In this document: positions 5,813 through 7,993 of the stretch, in pieces
How positions within the stretch are numbered: the stretch's first letter is position 1
Layout: each line of letters begins with the position of its first letter
NCBI GenBank assembly: GCA_022706175.1
Contig: JAKJDB010000101.1
Span: 1-7,993 of the forward strand
Direction: 5' to 3'
Length of the DNA stretch: 7,993 nucleotides
Origin: Candidatus Zhuqueibacterota bacterium
GTDB taxonomy: Bacteria > KSB1 > UBA2214
Notes under the pieces: model-generated
What the model was told of the DNA's origin: nothing
Database searches by the model: none
The model's input: the letters and a program-made list of their open reading frames with translations, nothing else
Program-made: the position numbers and the translations under genes

Positions 5813-6998
5813 ATCCCCCTGGGCAAATCTTGCCTAAAATCGTCGCTCGCTGTGCGCCGGTGGCTGACGGCAGATTGCCACTGCGGCCGCTGACCGTTTC
5901 ATTGGCCAACCATGCGAAACAGACCGCCTCCTTTGCCTCAGAGGGCCAACCAGCCTCGTCGCTGCACTGCACTTGCTGTGCTGAAAAATGACCGCGCAAC
6001 CGCCGCATCAATTGCAGATTCCGGCAGCCTCCGCCGCTGACGATCAGCCGCTGCACCTCCCCCCAGGGCCGAATAAATGCTTTGTATTGCTCAAAAACCG
6101 CGTCTGCGGTCAATGCCGTAATCGTGGCCATAAAATCGACCGCGCTCAATCCACGATCGTCCGACTCCTGTTTAAGCCTGTTCAGATATTGGCTGCTGAA
6201 CAGCTCGCGGCCGGTGGATTTGGGCGGCGGCCGATGATAAAAGGGCTCCTGCAGCCAGCTGCGAATCAATCGCTCATCCACCCTGCCCAGGGCTGCCAAT
6301 CTTCCCTCCCGATCAAAGGGTTGGTCGAAAATCTGCCTGGCCGCTCCGTCCATCAGCATATTTCCCGGACCGCAGTCAAAAGCAAGAACCGCCTCAGGTA
6401 AAGCCCCTTTGGGCAAAAATGTCATATTGCTGATGCCGCCGATGTTAAGACACAAGCAGGATTCTTGCTGCGAACAGAACAACACATAATCCAGGAGCGG
6501 AACCAGCGGCGCACCCTGTCCGCCCAAGGCCATATCCGCCAGCCTAAAGTCGCCGACTGTAGTCACGCCCGTAAGCTTCGCTATAACCGAAGGATCTCCG
6601 ATCTGCCAAGTTGAGGTGATCGTTCTGCCTAAAAGCTGCGCTGGTTCTGCCAGATGCCGTATCGTTTGACCGTGGCTTCCGATCAGGTCGAGCTCATCGA
6701 CCCGAATTTTGCATTTTTCGCACAGGGAAAAAACCGCCCGGCTGAACTCGTGCGCCAATAGCACATTTAATCCACACAGCTCGTCGGCTGCAACCATCGA
6801 ACTGGAGGCAACTTGCAGAATTTTTTCTTTTAAAGCGACAGGATGGGGAAAGGTGGCATAACCTAAAAGATGAATGGGGTTTTTGCTGGGATGGTTGGAC
6901 AAACGAACCAGTGCGGCATCAATGCCGTCCGCTGATGTGCCGGACATCAAACCAACCGCCAACTTGGGCGTCTTGTGTGCCAGCTCGATGAGCGTCAT
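5811..6998 (-). CDS. anmK: Anhydro-N-acetylmuramic acid kinase
   Basis: AnmK cleaves the 1,6-anhydro ring of anhydro-N-acetylmuramic acid and phosphorylates it with ATP to give MurNAc-6-phosphate, a cytoplasmic step of cell-wall recycling. The 395 residues are close to the family length (about 370-390). Motifs in order are GLMSGTSADGID (16-27, phosphate loop), GSHGQTIRH (107-115), TWQIGDPSVIA (130-140), GDFRLADMALGGQGAPLVP (149-167), LNIGGISN (184-191), FDCGPGNMLMDG (207-218), the adenine-side VSGGGCRN (320-327) and GNLPSATGA (374-382). The start is the ATG at 6998-6996, where the family homology begins. The frame is open further upstream to 7130, but that extension runs into the preceding kinase gene, lacks family features and is rejected. 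The gene follows the kinase by 37 nt, so they are probably cotranscribed. The product would feed MurQ, which is not in this window. Confidence 0.95.
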   Translation of the reverse strand: MTLIELAHKTPKLAVGLMSGTSADGIDAALVRLSNHPSKNPIHLLGYATFPHPVALKEKILQVASSSMVAADELCGLNVLLAHEFSRAVFSLCEKCKIRVDELDLIGSHGQTIRHLAEPAQLLGRTITSTWQIGDPSVIAKLTGVTTVGDFRLADMALGGQGAPLVPLLDYVLFCSQQESCLCLNIGGISNMTFLPKGALPEAVLAFDCGPGNMLMDGAARQIFDQPFDREGRLAALGRVDERLIRSWLQEPFYHRPPPKSTGRELFSSQYLNRLKQESDDRGLSAVDFMATITALTADAVFEQYKAFIRPWGEVQRLIVSGGGCRNLQLMRRLRGHFSAQQVQCSDEAGWPSEAKEAVCFAWLANETVSGRSGNLPSATGAQRATILGKICPGG

Positions 6999-7035
6999 AC
7001 CAGGATTCCTTGTTGTACTGGTAAAGCGCAGCCGT

Positions 7036-7993
7036 TTATTTAACCTCTGCCAGATGAGCCAGAACCGTCTCGTCCACAAGGATCTGTTCCCGCTGCAGCG
7101 CCAAAATAGCAGAGCCGATGGCCGGGTCAAATTGCGGGTCCATAAAGAAAATTTCCCGAACCACTCGGCACGCCTCTTTCTCCATCAATGGCAGCAAAAC
7201 GGTTCGCTGTTTAAACACCGAACCGATCAACGCCACGCGAACGGAACGACCGGACAGGCCCATACGGCGAGCGACCGCCGCTATGATTTTGCCGATCTCC
7301 TCGCCCGCTGACGCGATGATGTTCTGTGCCGCCTCATCGCCCTCCGCCCTTTTGTCAAAAACCAGCGGCGCCAGACTGGCGATCTCGGTGCGGTCGATCT
7401 TTCCGCTATAGATGGAGGAGATCAAAAGATCGACGGAAGGGATGCTGTATTTTGCTTCGATCGCCGGACGCAGACAGGTTTTCGGCCCACGGCCATCCCA
7501 ATCTTTCAGTGCAGCGATGAGAGCCTGTTGCCCGATGTAATAGCCGCTCCCCTCATCGCCGAGCAGATAACCCCAACCACCGCAACGATACAGCGCGCCC
7601 CGGCTGTCTTTGCCGAAACAGATGGCGCCGGTTCCTGAAATAACGATGATGCCGGGCCCGCCGGCAAAAGCCCCTGCCAACGCAGCGGCTGCATCCGTAT
7701 CGACTGATATTTTTTTCGCCAGCTGTTTAGACTCCAGCACCGCAAGAATCGTCTGCCGGTCCGCCGGCCTTCCCGCGCCGGCCAACCCGGCGTAAAGATG
7801 GTCGGCCGGTTGGCTTTGTCCCGCCTGCGTGAGCAGACGGTTCACCAGGTCGCTGATCACGCGTCCCAACGTTTCTCCTCCGACCACTTGCACGTTGGAG
7901 GAGTCAGCCACAGCCCGCGCCAGCACATGACCCTGGCCGTCCACCAGCACGCCCACTGTTTTGGTGCCGCCGCCGTCCAGACCTATGACCGTT
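7036..7993 (-). CDS. BadF/BadG/BcrA-type ATPase, probable N-acetylglucosamine/N-acetylmuramic acid kinase (N-terminus cut by window edge)
   Basis: The minus-strand frame is open from the right edge to a TAA at 7036-7038; 318 residues are visible and only a few N-terminal ones are missing. The first visible residues are TVIGLDGGGTKT, the ASKHA phosphate-1 loop. Then come AGLAGAGRP (68-76), VDTDAAAALAGA (97-108, with the probable catalytic-region Asp), GIIVISGTGAICFG (114-127, phosphate-2) and GGWGYLLGDEGSGYYIGQQAL (138-158), the diagnostic block of GlcNAc-kinase-like BadF proteins. The adenosine motif is VALIGSVF (253-260), where GGVF is more usual. Family knowledge: members include mammalian NAGK, clostridial MurK (GlcNAc/MurNAc kinase), glucosamine kinases and benzoyl-CoA reductase activators. 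The adjoining anmK favours an amino-sugar kinase in peptidoglycan salvage. Substrate preference cannot be read from sequence. An internal GTG at 7956 is not the start, because the signature loop lies upstream of it. Confidence 0.88.
   Translation of the reverse strand, partial: TVIGLDGGGTKTVGVLVDGQGHVLARAVADSSNVQVVGGETLGRVISDLVNRLLTQAGQSQPADHLYAGLAGAGRPADRQTILAVLESKQLAKKISVDTDAAAALAGAFAGGPGIIVISGTGAICFGKDSRGALYRCGGWGYLLGDEGSGYYIGQQALIAALKDWDGRGPKTCLRPAIEAKYSIPSVDLLISSIYSGKIDRTEIASLAPLVFDKRAEGDEAAQNIIASAGEEIGKIIAAVARRMGLSGRSVRVALIGSVFKQRTVLLPLMEKEACRVVREIFFMDPQFDPAIGSAILALQREQILVDETVLAHLAEVK

Noticed and set aside
5988..6401. Plus-strand open frame of 137 codons opposite anmK
   Set aside because: anmK on the minus strand is certain, and this product has no recognisable features.
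6999..7130. N-terminal extension of anmK to an ATG at 7130
   Set aside because: The added residues have no AnmK features and overlap the 3' end of the upstream kinase. The ATG at 6998 lies just before the GLMSGTS loop and gives the normal length.

Overview
The window looks like a chromosomal segment of a moderately GC-rich, free-living bacterium. The YfhO-type membrane protein, the YtxH/DUF948 pair and the single-chain bacterial ATP sulfurylase with a separate APS kinase would fit the FCB superphylum and nearby candidate phyla such as KSB1 or Calditrichota. That placement is inferred from gene style alone, because there is no rRNA or other marker here. No mobile element, CRISPR array, tRNA or rRNA is visible. 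Coding density is high, and no gene-free stretch exceeds about 210 bases.

Layout from left to right. (1) Positions 1-2469, minus strand: most of a large polytopic YfhO-family membrane protein, probably a GT-C-like glycosyltransferase, with its C-terminus beyond the left edge. (2) Positions 2470-2675: a divergent control region with a near-consensus sigma-70 promoter reading right and an imperfect palindrome just upstream of it. (3) Positions 2676-4755, plus strand: an apparent three-gene operon encoding a small ribbon-helix-helix-like protein, ATP sulfurylase (sat) and APS kinase (cysC). Together the two enzymes convert sulfate to APS and then PAPS. (4) Positions 4904-5759, plus strand: a two-gene unit encoding a YtxH-family protein and a DUF948 (YtxG-like) protein, each with an N-terminal membrane helix and a long helical or coiled tail. 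It ends in a strong intrinsic terminator. (5) Positions 5811-7993, minus strand: a peptidoglycan-recycling pair, a BadF/BcrA-type amino-sugar kinase (N-terminus beyond the right edge) followed by anhydro-N-acetylmuramic acid kinase (anmK). It converges on the YtxH/DUF948 unit.

The most notable observation is at the 3' end of the ytxH-like gene. A run of nine A's contains a dnaX-type A_AAA_AAG heptamer in the frame that permits -1 slippage, two sense codons before the stop. The -1 frame stays open for 20 more residues that read like a natural YtxH tail. This could be programmed frameshifting, transcriptional slippage, phase variation, a real mutation or a homopolymer sequencing error. Other points of interest are the RHH-like gene heading the sulfate-activation operon, and opposed terminator signals that overlap the 3' ends of the convergent units. 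I see no clearly new multi-gene system.
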